64,000 nt of DNA from Bradyrhizobium sp. MOS002 (GTDB lineage Bacteria > Pseudomonadota > Alphaproteobacteria > Rhizobiales > Xanthobacteraceae): contig NZ_PYFX01000008.1 in assembly GCF_003020115.1 (NCBI RefSeq), forward strand, positions 62,001 through 126,000. The letters are read 5' to 3'. Numbering within the stretch: the first letter of the stretch is position 1; every line of letters starts with the position of its first letter. The translations under genes and the position numbers were made by a program. The notes under the pieces are model-generated. The model saw only the letters and a program-made list of their open reading frames with translations, was not told the origin of the DNA and searched no databases. Below are positions 38,322-46,679 of the stretch, one piece after another.

Positions 38322-38624
38322 TCAGTCGCGCCGGCCGCCGTCGATGACGGTGAACAACGGCCGTGCCTGGGTCGGCTCGACCAGCAATTCCTCCACCAGC
38401 GCGGTCGCCGCATCGACATATTTGCGCGTCGGCTTGTCGAGGGGGCGCGTGGCCTCGTCGTCGAGCGCGACCTTTGCGGCCTCGACCAGCTTGCGCATCC
38501 GCGCCGCATGGTCATCGCCCGCCGTCAGCGTTGCGCGGGCCAGCGAGCGCAGCACGAACAGCTCGCCCTCGAGGCGGAGCAGACGGTCGTTGAGCCTGGT
38601 GAGGACGGCGTTGAGGTCAGCCAT
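38322..38624 (-). CDS. small helical protein of unknown function
   Basis: 100 residues from ATG 38624. The N-terminal half 'MADLNAVLTRLNDRLLRLEGELFVLRSLARATL' is a heptad-like coiled coil; the C-terminal half 'TRKYVDAATALVEELL' is also helical. Cytoplasmic. The frame extends to 38651 without a ribosome binding site. Function unknown. Confidence 0.62.
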   Translation of the reverse strand: MADLNAVLTRLNDRLLRLEGELFVLRSLARATLTAGDDHAARMRKLVEAAKVALDDEATRPLDKPTRKYVDAATALVEELLVEPTQARPLFTVIDGGRRD

Positions 38625-38831
38625 GGCGCGCGTTCGTTGCGGAAGATCCATCCTGATCTATCGGCGATCGGTGAACGGAGTCCAAACAGCATCGGCGCAA
38701 TTCGGCCGATCGGCTGGACCGGCGGCAGGCGCAATGCCGCCGATGTGACCGATCGTGACCCCACAGGACCGTGGGCTCTGCGTGGTTCCCGCACCACATC
38801 AGGAGACGGGTGGACGTCTGGAGGACGTTCA

Positions 38832-39044
38832 ATGCGATCTGTTCTGGCCGTGGTTCTTTTGATCTCAGCGTGCGCGCCGGTGCCGGCTGCGCCGGTCCAT
38901 CATGCTCGGCAGCACAGTCACGTCATCGTCCGTCCGCCTGAGGACGCGCCCGTGCCGCCCGGCTGGTACAAGTTTCCGGGCTATCCACCGATCCCGCCAT
39001 CGGAGAACCGGAATCTGGACCCCTCCAATTTCGGCGGCGGCTAG
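38832..39044 (+). CDS. small Pro-rich lipoprotein
   Basis: 70 residues. MRSVLAVVLLISAC has a lipobox (ISAC); the mature part 'PPGWYKFPGYPPIPPSENRNLDPSNFGGG' is Pro/Gly-rich. Convergent with the acetoacetyl-CoA synthetase gene. Function unknown. Confidence 0.62.
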   Translation: MRSVLAVVLLISACAPVPAAPVHHARQHSHVIVRPPEDAPVPPGWYKFPGYPPIPPSENRNLDPSNFGGG

Positions 39045-39051
39045 CGGCCAA

Positions 39052-41094
39052 TCATGCAGTCCGCGCCAGATAGTCGCGCGCGAAGGCGAGATACCAGTCG
39101 AGGCAGGCGGGATTGGCCATCGCTTCCCGGTTGATGACCTTCTCGACGGGCTGGCCGAGCAGCAGCTTCTTGATCGGCAGCTCCTGCTTCTTGCCCGATA
39201 GCGTGCGCGGAATCTCGGCGACCGCAAAAATCTCGTTGGGCAGGAAGCGGCGGGAGAGGCCGGCCTCGATCGCCTTGTTGATCTTCGCTCTCATTGCGCC
39301 GTCGAAGGCGACGCCTTCGCGCAGCACCACGAATAGCGGCATGTAGCTGTCACGGCCGAGATATTCGAGATCGACGACGAGGGAATCCAGCACCTCCGGC
39401 AAAGCCTCGATCGCGGAGTAGAGTTCGCTCGTGCCCATGCGCAGGCCATGCCGGTTGATGGTGGCATCGCTGCGGCCATAGATGATACAGGAGCCGTCCG
39501 GGTCGACCTTGAGCCAGTCGCCATGCCGCCACACCGGCCCGCGGCCGCTGCCGTCGAAATTATCCGGATAGGTCTCGAAATAGCTCGCGCGATAGCGCGC
39601 ATCACGGTTGTCGTTCCAGAAATAGAGCGGCATCGACGGCATCGGCTCGGTGCAGACGAGCTCGCCGACCTCGCCGGTGACGGCGCGGCCCTGTTCGTCG
39701 AAAGCTTCCACTGCGGCACCCAGCAGACGGCACTGCATCGCGCCCGGCGTCTGCGGCAGTTCGCGATTGCCGCCAATGAAGGCGCCAGCGAAATCCGTGC
39801 CGCCGGAGATGTTGGCCCACCAGATATCGGCCTGCGCCTTGCTGCCGTTGGTGTTCGAGAGCGCCGCGAAGCGGTCGTTGAACCAGGCTTGGATGTCGGC
39901 GCTCAGCGGAGAGCCGGTCGAGCCGAGACAACGCAATCGCGAAAGATCGCCGGCGGCGAGGTCAACCTCGGCCTTGGCGCAGTTGGCGAAGAACGCGGCG
40001 CCCGCACCGAAGAAGGTCGCTTTCGATTGCGCGACGAAGCGCCACAGCGTGGTCCAGTCCGGCTTGTCCCTGGAGCCGCCGGGGCTGCCGTCGAAGATAC
40101 AGCAGGTGGTGCCGCTGAGCAGGCCGCCGACCTGGCTGTTCCACATGATCCAGCCCGTCGAAGAGTACCAGTGATAGCGCTCGCCGAACGAGTTCTCGTG
40201 GTAGGAGCAGCCGAGATCGTTGTGCAATCCTAGCAGCGCCAGCACCACGATGACGATGCCGCCATGGCCGTGCACGATCGGCTTCGGCAGGCCGGTGGTG
40301 CCGCTGGAATAGACGATCCAGAGCGGATGATCGAACGGCAGCCACGCCGGCTCGAACGAGTCGATCGCGGCGCCCGTTGTTGCGACGATGTCGGAGAGCA
40401 GGGCGTCCGGCGCTGCGGGGGCGGCGGCCTCGCTGTGCAGGATGACGTGTTCGACCGTCGGCAGCGATCGCCGCAGCTCGGCGAGGACATCTTTGCGATC
40501 ATGCCGGCGTCCGGCATAGGTGACTGCGTCGCAGGCAATCAGCACCTTGGGCTCGATCTGCTTGAAGCGGTCGATCACGGCGGGCGCAGCCATGTCGGGC
40601 GCGCACACGCTCCAGACCGCGCCGATGCTGGCGCTCGCCAGGAATGCGATGATGGTCTCGGGGATGTTGGGCAGATAGGCGGCGACGCGGTCGCCGGGCT
40701 TGATGCCTTTTTCTTTCAGATGCAGCGCGAGGGCAGCCGCCTTGCGCCGCAGCTCCGGCCAGCTCGTCTCGCGAAGCCTGCCGTCCTCGCCACAGCTGAC
40801 GATCGCGGGCAGGCCGGCGGCGTCGGCCGCCTCCACATGCCGGAACACCTGACGCGCATAGTTGACCTGAGCGCCGGGAAACCAGGTCGCGCCGGGCATC
40901 TTGCGCTTGGTGATTACGGCCGCAAACGGCGTTGGCGATCGCAGATCGTAGTAGTCCCAGATGCTGTGCCAGAAGCCGTCGAGATCGCGTACCGACCATT
41001 GCCGCATGTCCTCGTAGCTGGCGAAGGTGAGGCCGCGCTGCTCGGCGAGCCAGGTGCGGTAAAGGGCGATCTGGGGAACGAAAGCAGCGGTCAT
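39052..41094 (-). CDS. acetoacetyl-CoA synthetase (acetoacetate-CoA ligase)
   Basis: 680 residues of the ANL adenylate-forming superfamily. 'WIVYSSGTTGLPKPIVHGHGG' is the P-loop motif, 'ISGGTDFAGAF' the A5 region, 'WRHGDWLKVDPDG' A7, 'GRSDATINRHGLRMGTSELYSAIEALPEV' A8, and 'SGKKQELPIKKLLLG' the C-terminal lysine region. The acetoacetyl-type N-terminus ('FWHSIWDYYDL', 'FPGAQVNYARQVF') separates it from acetyl-CoA synthetase. It activates acetoacetate for entry into the acyl-CoA / polyhydroxybutyrate pool. It stands alone. Confidence 0.93.
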   Translation of the reverse strand: MTAAFVPQIALYRTWLAEQRGLTFASYEDMRQWSVRDLDGFWHSIWDYYDLRSPTPFAAVITKRKMPGATWFPGAQVNYARQVFRHVEAADAAGLPAIVSCGEDGRLRETSWPELRRKAAALALHLKEKGIKPGDRVAAYLPNIPETIIAFLASASIGAVWSVCAPDMAAPAVIDRFKQIEPKVLIACDAVTYAGRRHDRKDVLAELRRSLPTVEHVILHSEAAAPAAPDALLSDIVATTGAAIDSFEPAWLPFDHPLWIVYSSGTTGLPKPIVHGHGGIVIVVLALLGLHNDLGCSYHENSFGERYHWYSSTGWIMWNSQVGGLLSGTTCCIFDGSPGGSRDKPDWTTLWRFVAQSKATFFGAGAAFFANCAKAEVDLAAGDLSRLRCLGSTGSPLSADIQAWFNDRFAALSNTNGSKAQADIWWANISGGTDFAGAFIGGNRELPQTPGAMQCRLLGAAVEAFDEQGRAVTGEVGELVCTEPMPSMPLYFWNDNRDARYRASYFETYPDNFDGSGRGPVWRHGDWLKVDPDGSCIIYGRSDATINRHGLRMGTSELYSAIEALPEVLDSLVVDLEYLGRDSYMPLFVVLREGVAFDGAMRAKINKAIEAGLSRRFLPNEIFAVAEIPRTLSGKKQELPIKKLLLGQPVEKVINREAMANPACLDWYLAFARDYLARTA

Positions 41095-41212
41095 TGCGTG
41101 TCGACTTCAGTTGCGGGGCGGGGAGTTTAACCGTTGCCGCAGAGTAGCAGAAGCCGCAGTTCGGGCAGGCAGCGTTGACGGGAGTAGCTGGTCTGGGTCC
41201 ACTGGAAGCCGC

Positions 41213-41440
41213 CTACCATCCGGCTCCGGCCCAGCGCCTTCCGAACACGGGTGGCTTGGCCTTCACCGCTTCCCAGCCGAAGAAATGATGCTTGCCGGAC
41301 CAGGTGTGCACCACGCCGCTGCAGATGCTGCACTTGAAGCTGCCGGAATGCGCTTCGGCGTGCTCCTCCCTTGTCGCGGTGTAGTTCATGCTGCAACCCG
41401 CGCAGGTGAATTCTTCGATCGTCCAGATGCTATTGGCCAT
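41213..41440 (-). CDS. small two-CxxC zinc-ribbon protein
   Basis: 75 residues. 'FTCAGCSMNYTATREEH' and 'FKCSICSGVVHTWSGKHHFFGWE' give a CxxC-x19-CxxC zinc site. Basic C-terminus. No signal peptide. Function unknown; similar short proteins occur in Bradyrhizobium. Confidence 0.7.
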   Translation of the reverse strand: MANSIWTIEEFTCAGCSMNYTATREEHAEAHSGSFKCSICSGVVHTWSGKHHFFGWEAVKAKPPVFGRRWAGAGW

Positions 41441-41664
41441 TGCACCGAAAGTGGTTTGGGGGACCTCGCTGGAAGCCTAGGTGCCCGCCTTTGCATCGGC
41501 GTAAACCGGTCGGCCGAAATCCGGTTAATCGTCGTTAGCCAAGCCGTCGGCGACAGAGCCCGCTCCGGGCTCGGATCCGCCTCGTCTTGACGCCGGATGC
41601 GCGGCTGGCAATAACGCTGGGCCGCGCAACTGCCGGAACCCGCGTCAATGCCGCAAGGAAAGCC

Positions 41665-42774
41665 GTGCCCGTGAAAAGTCTGCGTCAGCTCCTGACGGGC
41701 GAGGACATCATCCAGCTCGTGATCCGCGTCGGCCTGCTCGGCCTGCTGATCATCTGGACCCTCCTGATCATCCGGCCCTTCGTGCCGATCCTTGCCTGGA
41801 GCGGCGTTCTCGCTGTCGCGTTCTACCCGGCCTTCAGCTGGGTCGCCAAGATCCTCGGTGGCCGGCCCAAGACCGCAGCGGCGATCCTGACCCTGATCAC
41901 GCTCGGCATCGTCATCGGTCCTGCGACCTGGCTCGGGATCAGCGCGGTGGACGGCGTGCGCGAGCTGGCGCGCCAGCTCGGCACCGGCGACCTCGCGCTT
42001 CAGTCGGCGCCGGAGCAGCTCAAATCGTGGCCGCTCGTTGGCCCTTGGCTGTTCGACCTCTGGGAGCAGGCCTATAACAACATCCGCGCGGTGCTGCGCG
42101 AGGTGGCGCCGTATCTCCAGCCGCTGGCGGGACCATTGCTTGGGCTCGCGGGAGACGCCGGCGTCGGTACGCTCCAGTTCCTGGTCTCGGTGTTCGTGGC
42201 CGGCTTCCTGTTTCCGCACGGGCCGAGGCTGGTTGCGGCCGGCCGCGGCTTCCTGTTTCGTATCGTGCCCGAACAGAGCGAGCATTTCCTGGGGCTCGCG
42301 GGCGCGACCATCCGCGCCGTGGCGCAAGGCGTGATCGGCGTCGCGATCGTGCAGGCGTTGCTCGCCGGCATCGGCTTCAAGCTGGCCGCGGTGCCGAGCG
42401 CCGGCCTGCTCGCCTTCATCGTGCTGCTGCTCTCGATCGTACAGATCGGCGCCTTCCTGGTGCTGCTGCCGGTGATCATCTGGATCTGGACCGCCAAGGA
42501 CGTCACCACCGCGTTGCTGCTCACCGTGTTTCTCGTCCTCGTCGGCTTCCTCGACACCATGTTGAAGCCGCTCGTAATGGGGCGCGGCCTGACGACGCCG
42601 ACCATCGTCATCTTCGTCGGCGTGATCGGCGGCACGCTGGCCCACGGTATCGTCGGCCTGTTCATCGGCCCGATCATCCTGTCGGTCGCGTGGGAAATGA
42701 TGATGGCCTGGATCAGGACGGAGGACCTGGCAGAGGCGGGGTCAAGGGCGGGCACAGCGGCGGGCGAGGGCTGA
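41665..42774 (+). CDS. PerM/AI-2E-family membrane protein
   Basis: 369 residues from GTG 41665, which follows AAGGA at a spacing of five. About eight hydrophobic segments; 'FVPILAWSGVLAVAFYPAFSWVAKILGG' at the start and 'KPLVMGRGLTTPTIVIFVGVIGG' near the end are family signatures (UPF0118). Members export small molecules or act as Na+/H+ antiporters; the substrate is not readable. The frame extends to 41587. Confidence 0.87.
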   Translation: MPVKSLRQLLTGEDIIQLVIRVGLLGLLIIWTLLIIRPFVPILAWSGVLAVAFYPAFSWVAKILGGRPKTAAAILTLITLGIVIGPATWLGISAVDGVRELARQLGTGDLALQSAPEQLKSWPLVGPWLFDLWEQAYNNIRAVLREVAPYLQPLAGPLLGLAGDAGVGTLQFLVSVFVAGFLFPHGPRLVAAGRGFLFRIVPEQSEHFLGLAGATIRAVAQGVIGVAIVQALLAGIGFKLAAVPSAGLLAFIVLLLSIVQIGAFLVLLPVIIWIWTAKDVTTALLLTVFLVLVGFLDTMLKPLVMGRGLTTPTIVIFVGVIGGTLAHGIVGLFIGPIILSVAWEMMMAWIRTEDLAEAGSRAGTAAGEG

Positions 42775-42924
42775 TCCGGCGCCTCGAACGGCGAAATCGG
42801 CCTGCCTGCCGTGTTCAATCGGACCTGACGGCCTTGGCCCCGTGTGATCGAGATCCATCCCGAACTTGTCTATCCGACTAGACAAGTTACCATGGGCTCG
42901 ATTCTGTTTTGAATTACGGCGGAA

Positions 42925-43320
42925 ATGGCGAAGTCTTCCAAGCTGGTTGCCGCCAAGCGCGGCAAGGTATTGTTGGTCAGACGTCGGTCGGACGGCCTGT
43001 GGATGTTCCCGGGCGGTCGCAAGCGCGCGCGTGAGTCCGACAAGGACTGCCTGCGGCGGGAAATCAAGGAAGAGCTGCCCAAGCTGAAGCTCGGCCGGAT
43101 CAGCCTCTGGAAGGAAGTGACGACCAGGAACAAGCGCTCCGGCCGCAAGATGAGCGACGCGATCTTCATCGCCAAGGGCGCCAAGGGCAGGCTCGCGATC
43201 GGCGACAAGAACGAGATCGACCGCGCCGTCTGGCAGAAGCCGCGTGGCATCCGCCTGACGCCAACCTCACGCTATATCCGCGACCGCCTGTTTCCGCGGA
43301 AGCCGCGGCGGCGCGGGTGA
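42925..43320 (+). CDS. Nudix hydrolase
   Basis: 131 residues. Residues 29-51 match the Nudix box GX5EX7REUXEE (GGRKRARESDKDCLRREIKEEL read as G..E.......RE..EE), with Pro in place of the usual final Gly. The C-terminus is very basic (RKPRRRG). It would hydrolyse a nucleoside diphosphate linked to X; related to the DIPP/ChangedPPK group by its size and charge only. Confidence 0.85.
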   Translation: MAKSSKLVAAKRGKVLLVRRRSDGLWMFPGGRKRARESDKDCLRREIKEELPKLKLGRISLWKEVTTRNKRSGRKMSDAIFIAKGAKGRLAIGDKNEIDRAVWQKPRGIRLTPTSRYIRDRLFPRKPRRRG

Positions 43321-43321
43321 G

Positions 43322-43615
43322 CTAGTCCTCGTCGTTCTCCTCCGACGATAGCTGTATCCGTCCGGTATGGGCCCGCGAAAAATTGGCGCGCGGTTGCGGC
43401 GCGGACATCCTGGCCATTTCGGTTTCGCGCTGCTCCTTGCGGGCCTTGCGCGCGCGCTTCATGGCCTGCTTGACCTGAGGGTTCGGCGAATCCTCCGCGA
43501 AGAACAGCACCACCTCGCAGCTCGGACATTGCCTGGAATAGCCGTCCTGCAACCGTCCCGCGCGGTCGCGGAACACGGTCTTGCAGCGCGTGCACTGAAT
43601 CTGGACGAAACTCAT
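43322..43615 (-). CDS. zinc-ribbon protein, FmdB-like start
   Basis: 97 residues from ATG 43615 (MSFVQIQCTRCKTVFRDRAG). 'CTRC' and 'CPSC' form a zinc ribbon; the middle is a charged helix (QVKQAMKRARKARKEQRETEM). Cytoplasmic; function unknown. Convergent with and 1 bp from the Nudix gene. Confidence 0.7.
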   Translation of the reverse strand: MSFVQIQCTRCKTVFRDRAGRLQDGYSRQCPSCEVVLFFAEDSPNPQVKQAMKRARKARKEQRETEMARMSAPQPRANFSRAHTGRIQLSSEENDED

Positions 43616-43721
43616 GCGCGGTCGATCGACAATGACTGATGGAAATGGATCGTCAGGTGATCCCAAATGTCTGAAGAAAGCTTGAACGCGCCCGGGACTT
43701 CAAGCCGCTTCAATCAGCCGG

Positions 43722-43961
43722 CTATTGCTTGGCCGCTATCGTCTCCAGGCAATGGTTGAGGTAGACGGTGCGATCCCTGGGCAGCACCTTGTCGAGATCC
43801 GCCTTCAGCGCGCATTCGCGCTGCCGCATCTGCTCGGCCCGCCGCTTCTCGGCCGCCTCGCGGTATTCGGGAGCAACCTTGTTGGGATCGACGAGGGCCT
43901 GCGAGCGGGCGGGAGCCGTCGCGGCGAGTGCAATAGCGGTGACGATAATGAACTGTTTCAA
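43722..43961 (-). CDS. small exported protein of unknown function
   Basis: 79 residues from TTG 43961 (KQFIIVTAIALAATAPARSQA, a clean signal peptide). GGAGG lies five bases before this TTG and inside the longer frame that begins at ATG 43973. Mature part helical and charged ('EYREAAEKRRAEQMRQRECALKADLDKVL') with two cysteines. Function unknown. Confidence 0.65.
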   Translation of the reverse strand: MKQFIIVTAIALAATAPARSQALVDPNKVAPEYREAAEKRRAEQMRQRECALKADLDKVLPRDRTVYLNHCLETIAAKQ

Positions 43962-44115
43962 ATGAGCCTCCATCAAAGGGCTCATCCTAGCGTCCGGCCG
44001 GAGAGGGCTCAAACGGCAAATTTGCCGACGACCGGCAGTGCAGCCTGTCCGGCCAGGGTCGCCGGCACCTGGTCAATCGATTTCAGCTACCTGAAGTTGG
44101 GACGAGGGGAGTCCG

Positions 44116-44358
44116 TCACTTCGGGACGTGGTCGATCTTGTGGCCGAGATGCCCGGTGTCGTGATCGCGGCGCAACTGGCTCAGCGATGTCTCGTTCAAC
44201 TGGTGCAGGACCTCGCTGAGTTCAGTCGTATCCGGATAACCGGCAGCAAAACCCTTGCCGTAGATCTTGCGCAACGTACCGACCAGCGTGTTGCCGTGCT
44301 TCTTGCTGATCGCGCCATCCTTGTCGCGGTGGCGATGATCCAGGCCCGTGTCCTTCAT
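44116..44358 (-). CDS. small conserved protein of unknown function
   Basis: 80 residues from ATG 44358 (MKDTGLDHRHRDKDGAISKKHGNTLVGTLRKIYGKGFAAG...). Soluble and rich in His/Lys/Asp; ends LRRDHDTGHLGHKI. I recognise the type from Bradyrhizobium but know no function. A perfect CRP/FNR-like site lies 120 bp upstream. Confidence 0.65.
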   Translation of the reverse strand: MKDTGLDHRHRDKDGAISKKHGNTLVGTLRKIYGKGFAAGYPDTTELSEVLHQLNETSLSQLRRDHDTGHLGHKIDHVPK

Positions 44359-44477
44359 GGTTTTCTCCCTGAGCGGCGTCTGCGCGCCTGGAGAGAGCGT
44401 GCTCCCAAACGAGTTGATTGGCAACGGCACGGCGCGCGGCAGTTGAGCGTCGTCAAGGTGTGGAAAGATCTAGGGAG

Positions 44478-44493
44478 TGTGAAGCAGTTCACA
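44478..44493. promoter_or_regulatory. CRP/FNR-family consensus site
   Basis: TGTGAAGCAGTTCACA: exact TGTGA-N6-TCACA with fully symmetric arms, 120 bp upstream of the minus-strand gene at 44358. No other gene lies in 44359-44669 apart from the terminator at 44551. Confidence 0.55.
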
Positions 44494-44550
44494 AGCGATT
44501 GTCGAGATCGCTGCTACGAAGGCTTCATTGCTTGACCGATTGATATTTTG

Positions 44551-44586
44551 AAAACGCCCCAGCGCCCCACCAGGCGCTGGGGTTTT
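44551..44586 (-). terminator. intrinsic terminator of the 56-residue gene
   Basis: 10-bp perfect stem CCCCAGCGCC / GGCGCTGGGG with a 6-nt loop; T-tracts on both strands. Confidence 0.85.
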
Positions 44587-44669
44587 CACGTCGATCAGAG
44601 CAACGGCCAGAGCGCGCGACGCGCGATCGGATGGGCGGGTGCTTTCCGAATGATGTCGAAGGCGGGCGA

Positions 44670-44840
44670 CTACGCGGCTTGCTCCTCGAACGAGGTGTAG
44701 ACTTGGCCACCTGGACCAATCACCTGAACGCCCCAGCATCCATCGGCGATCAACTCCTTGGCCTTCTTGAGGGCGGCGGTGAGTGACAGCCGCTTGAGGC
44801 TGACGACGCCTGCCGTGTCGAAACCGCTGATTTCAAACAT
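44670..44840 (-). CDS. small protein of unknown function (56 aa)
   Basis: MFEISGFDTAGVVSLKRLSL..., starting at ATG 44840 with GGGAGGAGCGGC immediately upstream, an excellent ribosome binding site. Predicted beta-alpha-beta ('AALKKAKELIADGCWGVQVIGPGGQVYTSFEE'). Function unknown. Followed by a strong terminator. Confidence 0.7.
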   Translation of the reverse strand: MFEISGFDTAGVVSLKRLSLTAALKKAKELIADGCWGVQVIGPGGQVYTSFEEQAA

Positions 44841-45327
44841 GCCGCTCCTCCCTGTTTTGTCGAATCCTACACTTTTTGTGCGGGTTGTCTCGCGGCTTTT
44901 GGGATAGATACCCGGCAGATGATCGGGCGCTGGCCAAAAGCGCGAAAACAACCCCATGCACAGTAGCTAAGTCCTGCTGGCACAACGTTTTCTTTTGGCG
45001 CACGGCGGTCTTGCATCCGCCGGAGAGGCCGGTTGACCCGTCGGGCAAAACAAGGATAATCTGCCAGCTTCGGAAAATCCGCTTCGGACCAAGACGGCGT
45101 CCCGGGATCGGGAGGAGCTCTTGCACCGGCATGCGAGCCATGTCCGTCGCACGGACCCCGTAGTCGGCCGGGGTGGCGGTGTCTGCGGCAGGCCGCGGCC
45201 GCTAACGTGGAATTAAGCTGAAAAGCCCACAATTTTAGACAGTTGTAGATGGGTGCTGCGTAAAGGAGCCGTCGCGAGGACGTTCCGGCGACGGCTTCCT
45301 GTTGCTCGCTCATTTGGGGTCAATGCC
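44841..45327. other. intergenic region, no gene seen
   Basis: Divergent gap of about 490 bp. Several short frames without start signals. A 9-bp perfect stem AGCCGTCGC / GCGACGGCT (45266-45296) lies in the 5' region of the next gene and could structure its leader. Confidence 0.5.
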
Positions 45328-45990
45328 ATGACCGCGACTTTCGAAACCCAAGGCCTTGTCGAACAGCTCGACCCCGCAGCACTTGCTGCAGTCATAGCGG
45401 CCGACGAACCCGCAATCTTGGACGCTCCAGAACCGATCAAGCGGTCCAGCCGAACGTCGGTCATGGCGCTGTCGGTATGTGCCCTCGCCATCAACGGCGC
45501 CGCGGCGATCTACACATGGCCGTCCGGCTTGCCATCGCTGAATCTGAGCAGCCTGGCTGATCTGCTGCCGCGGCAAGAGGCTTCAGCGCCAAAGCCGGAT
45601 CCGGTTGTCGCTGCCTTGAAGGATATTCAGTCGACCCAGCAGCAACACACGGCTTCGCTGCAGGAGAGCAACCAGGCTTTGCAGCAAAACGCGGCTGTGC
45701 TGCAGGCGGATTCGATGGTGCTGCTTTCGCTGCGACAAAGCATCACGGACGAACGGGTCGATGTGAAGAAGGTATCTTCCCAGCTGTCCACGCTGATTGC
45801 GAAGATCGACTCACTGCAAAATGCGATGATGTCGGACGTCACGTCCTCCGTTCGAAGAGCGCATGCGCGCTATGGACTGTCCGCCGCGATCCGCAAACGG
45901 ATCGCCCGGCAGCCGAAATATATAGGACCGGTTTCGGTGGGAGGCGCTCCGCTGAGTGTGCCTGCTACAGTTTCGGGCCCCGAGAGCTGA
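45328..45990 (+). CDS. membrane-anchored coiled-coil protein of unknown function
   Basis: 220 residues from ATG 45328 (MTATFETQGLVEQLDPAAL). One hydrophobic segment ('SVMALSVCALAINGAAAIYTW', about 50-70), then a Gln-rich coiled coil ('SLQESNQALQQNAAVLQADSMVLLSLRQSI', about 110-170) and a basic tail. Topology is probably cytoplasmic N-terminus with periplasmic coiled coil. Genus-restricted in my recollection; function unknown. Confidence 0.68.
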   Translation: MTATFETQGLVEQLDPAALAAVIAADEPAILDAPEPIKRSSRTSVMALSVCALAINGAAAIYTWPSGLPSLNLSSLADLLPRQEASAPKPDPVVAALKDIQSTQQQHTASLQESNQALQQNAAVLQADSMVLLSLRQSITDERVDVKKVSSQLSTLIAKIDSLQNAMMSDVTSSVRRAHARYGLSAAIRKRIARQPKYIGPVSVGGAPLSVPATVSGPES

Positions 45991-46101
45991 AGGCTGGTCA
46001 AGCCAATCGCTCAAGCAAATCACCAGTGGCCGGGCTAGCGTTGACGAGCTGGCGGGCCGCTGATGCGGGCACCTGGATTTCCCGGAACGAATGACGCGAC
46101 G

Positions 46102-46386
46102 CTAGTAGCGCGGGTAATAGCCTGGCGGGTACCTGGGATCGCCATATCTCTGGGATCGATAGTGGCCATAGCCCCGCGGCGGGTCGTCAGGGACGGGCCT
46201 GGCGTAGACGCCGGGCGCCTTGTACGCGTTTGGATAACAACGGCCGTTGGAGTTATTGAAGTCATATCCGTGCGGACAGCCGCCTTCCGGGCTGCCGCGA
46301 AACTGGACCTGTTGAAGCGGGCCCGACTGGGGAGCGGCCAGGCCCACCTGAAGAGCGAGGGCCGCACCGGCGATAGCTGCAAGCAT
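46102..46386 (-). CDS. small exported Tyr/Arg/Pro-rich protein
   Basis: 94 residues. Signal peptide MLAAIAGAALALQVGLAAP; then 'GGCPHGYDFNNSNGRCYPNAYKAPG' with a probable disulfide and a repetitive tail 'YRSQRYGDPRYPPGYYPRY'. Envelope protein; function unknown. Confidence 0.68.
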   Translation of the reverse strand: MLAAIAGAALALQVGLAAPQSGPLQQVQFRGSPEGGCPHGYDFNNSNGRCYPNAYKAPGVYARPVPDDPPRGYGHYRSQRYGDPRYPPGYYPRY

Positions 46387-46485
46387 TTCTATGTCCTCCC
46401 TAAGGTCGCCACAGTCAGGTCCTCGCTATAAGCGCCACAGCCAGACCATACGATTGAACCGCGTAATTTCACCTGAACGCGGCAT

Positions 46486-46623
46486 TCATCGATCGTTCAC
46501 AGTGGGATGCAGTTCACTCCAGAGCCTCGTACTCGAAGCGACGCCTTCCGGATCGTTCTCTTCGAACCATTTTTCTGCGGCGTAGTCGGAATCCGCGACG
46601 ACCTTGAGGTGATCAGAGTCCAT
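46486..46623 (-). pseudogene. short conserved ORF with probable 1-bp deletion near its 3' end
   Basis: ATG 46623 opens MDSDHLKVVADSDYAAEKWFEENDPEGVA, then SSTRLWSELHP... to a stop at 46486 (45 aa). The motif 'WFEENDPEGVAFEYE' is familiar from short Bradyrhizobium proteins. Restoring one T after the GVA codons gives GVAFEYEALE-stop with a stop at 46514-46516, a natural end. I infer a recent frameshift; otherwise it is a novel 45-residue protein. Confidence 0.45.
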
Positions 46624-46679
46624 CTCAGTCCCGCCGATATGGCTCAGCTAAACACGTTACCGTTGCTCAAGTTCCGCAG

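Noticed and set aside
42840..42924. Possible operator before the Nudix gene (CCGACTAGACAAG region)
   Set aside because: Short repeated CTTGTCTATC/GACTAGACAAG symmetry is imperfect and the context gives no regulator.
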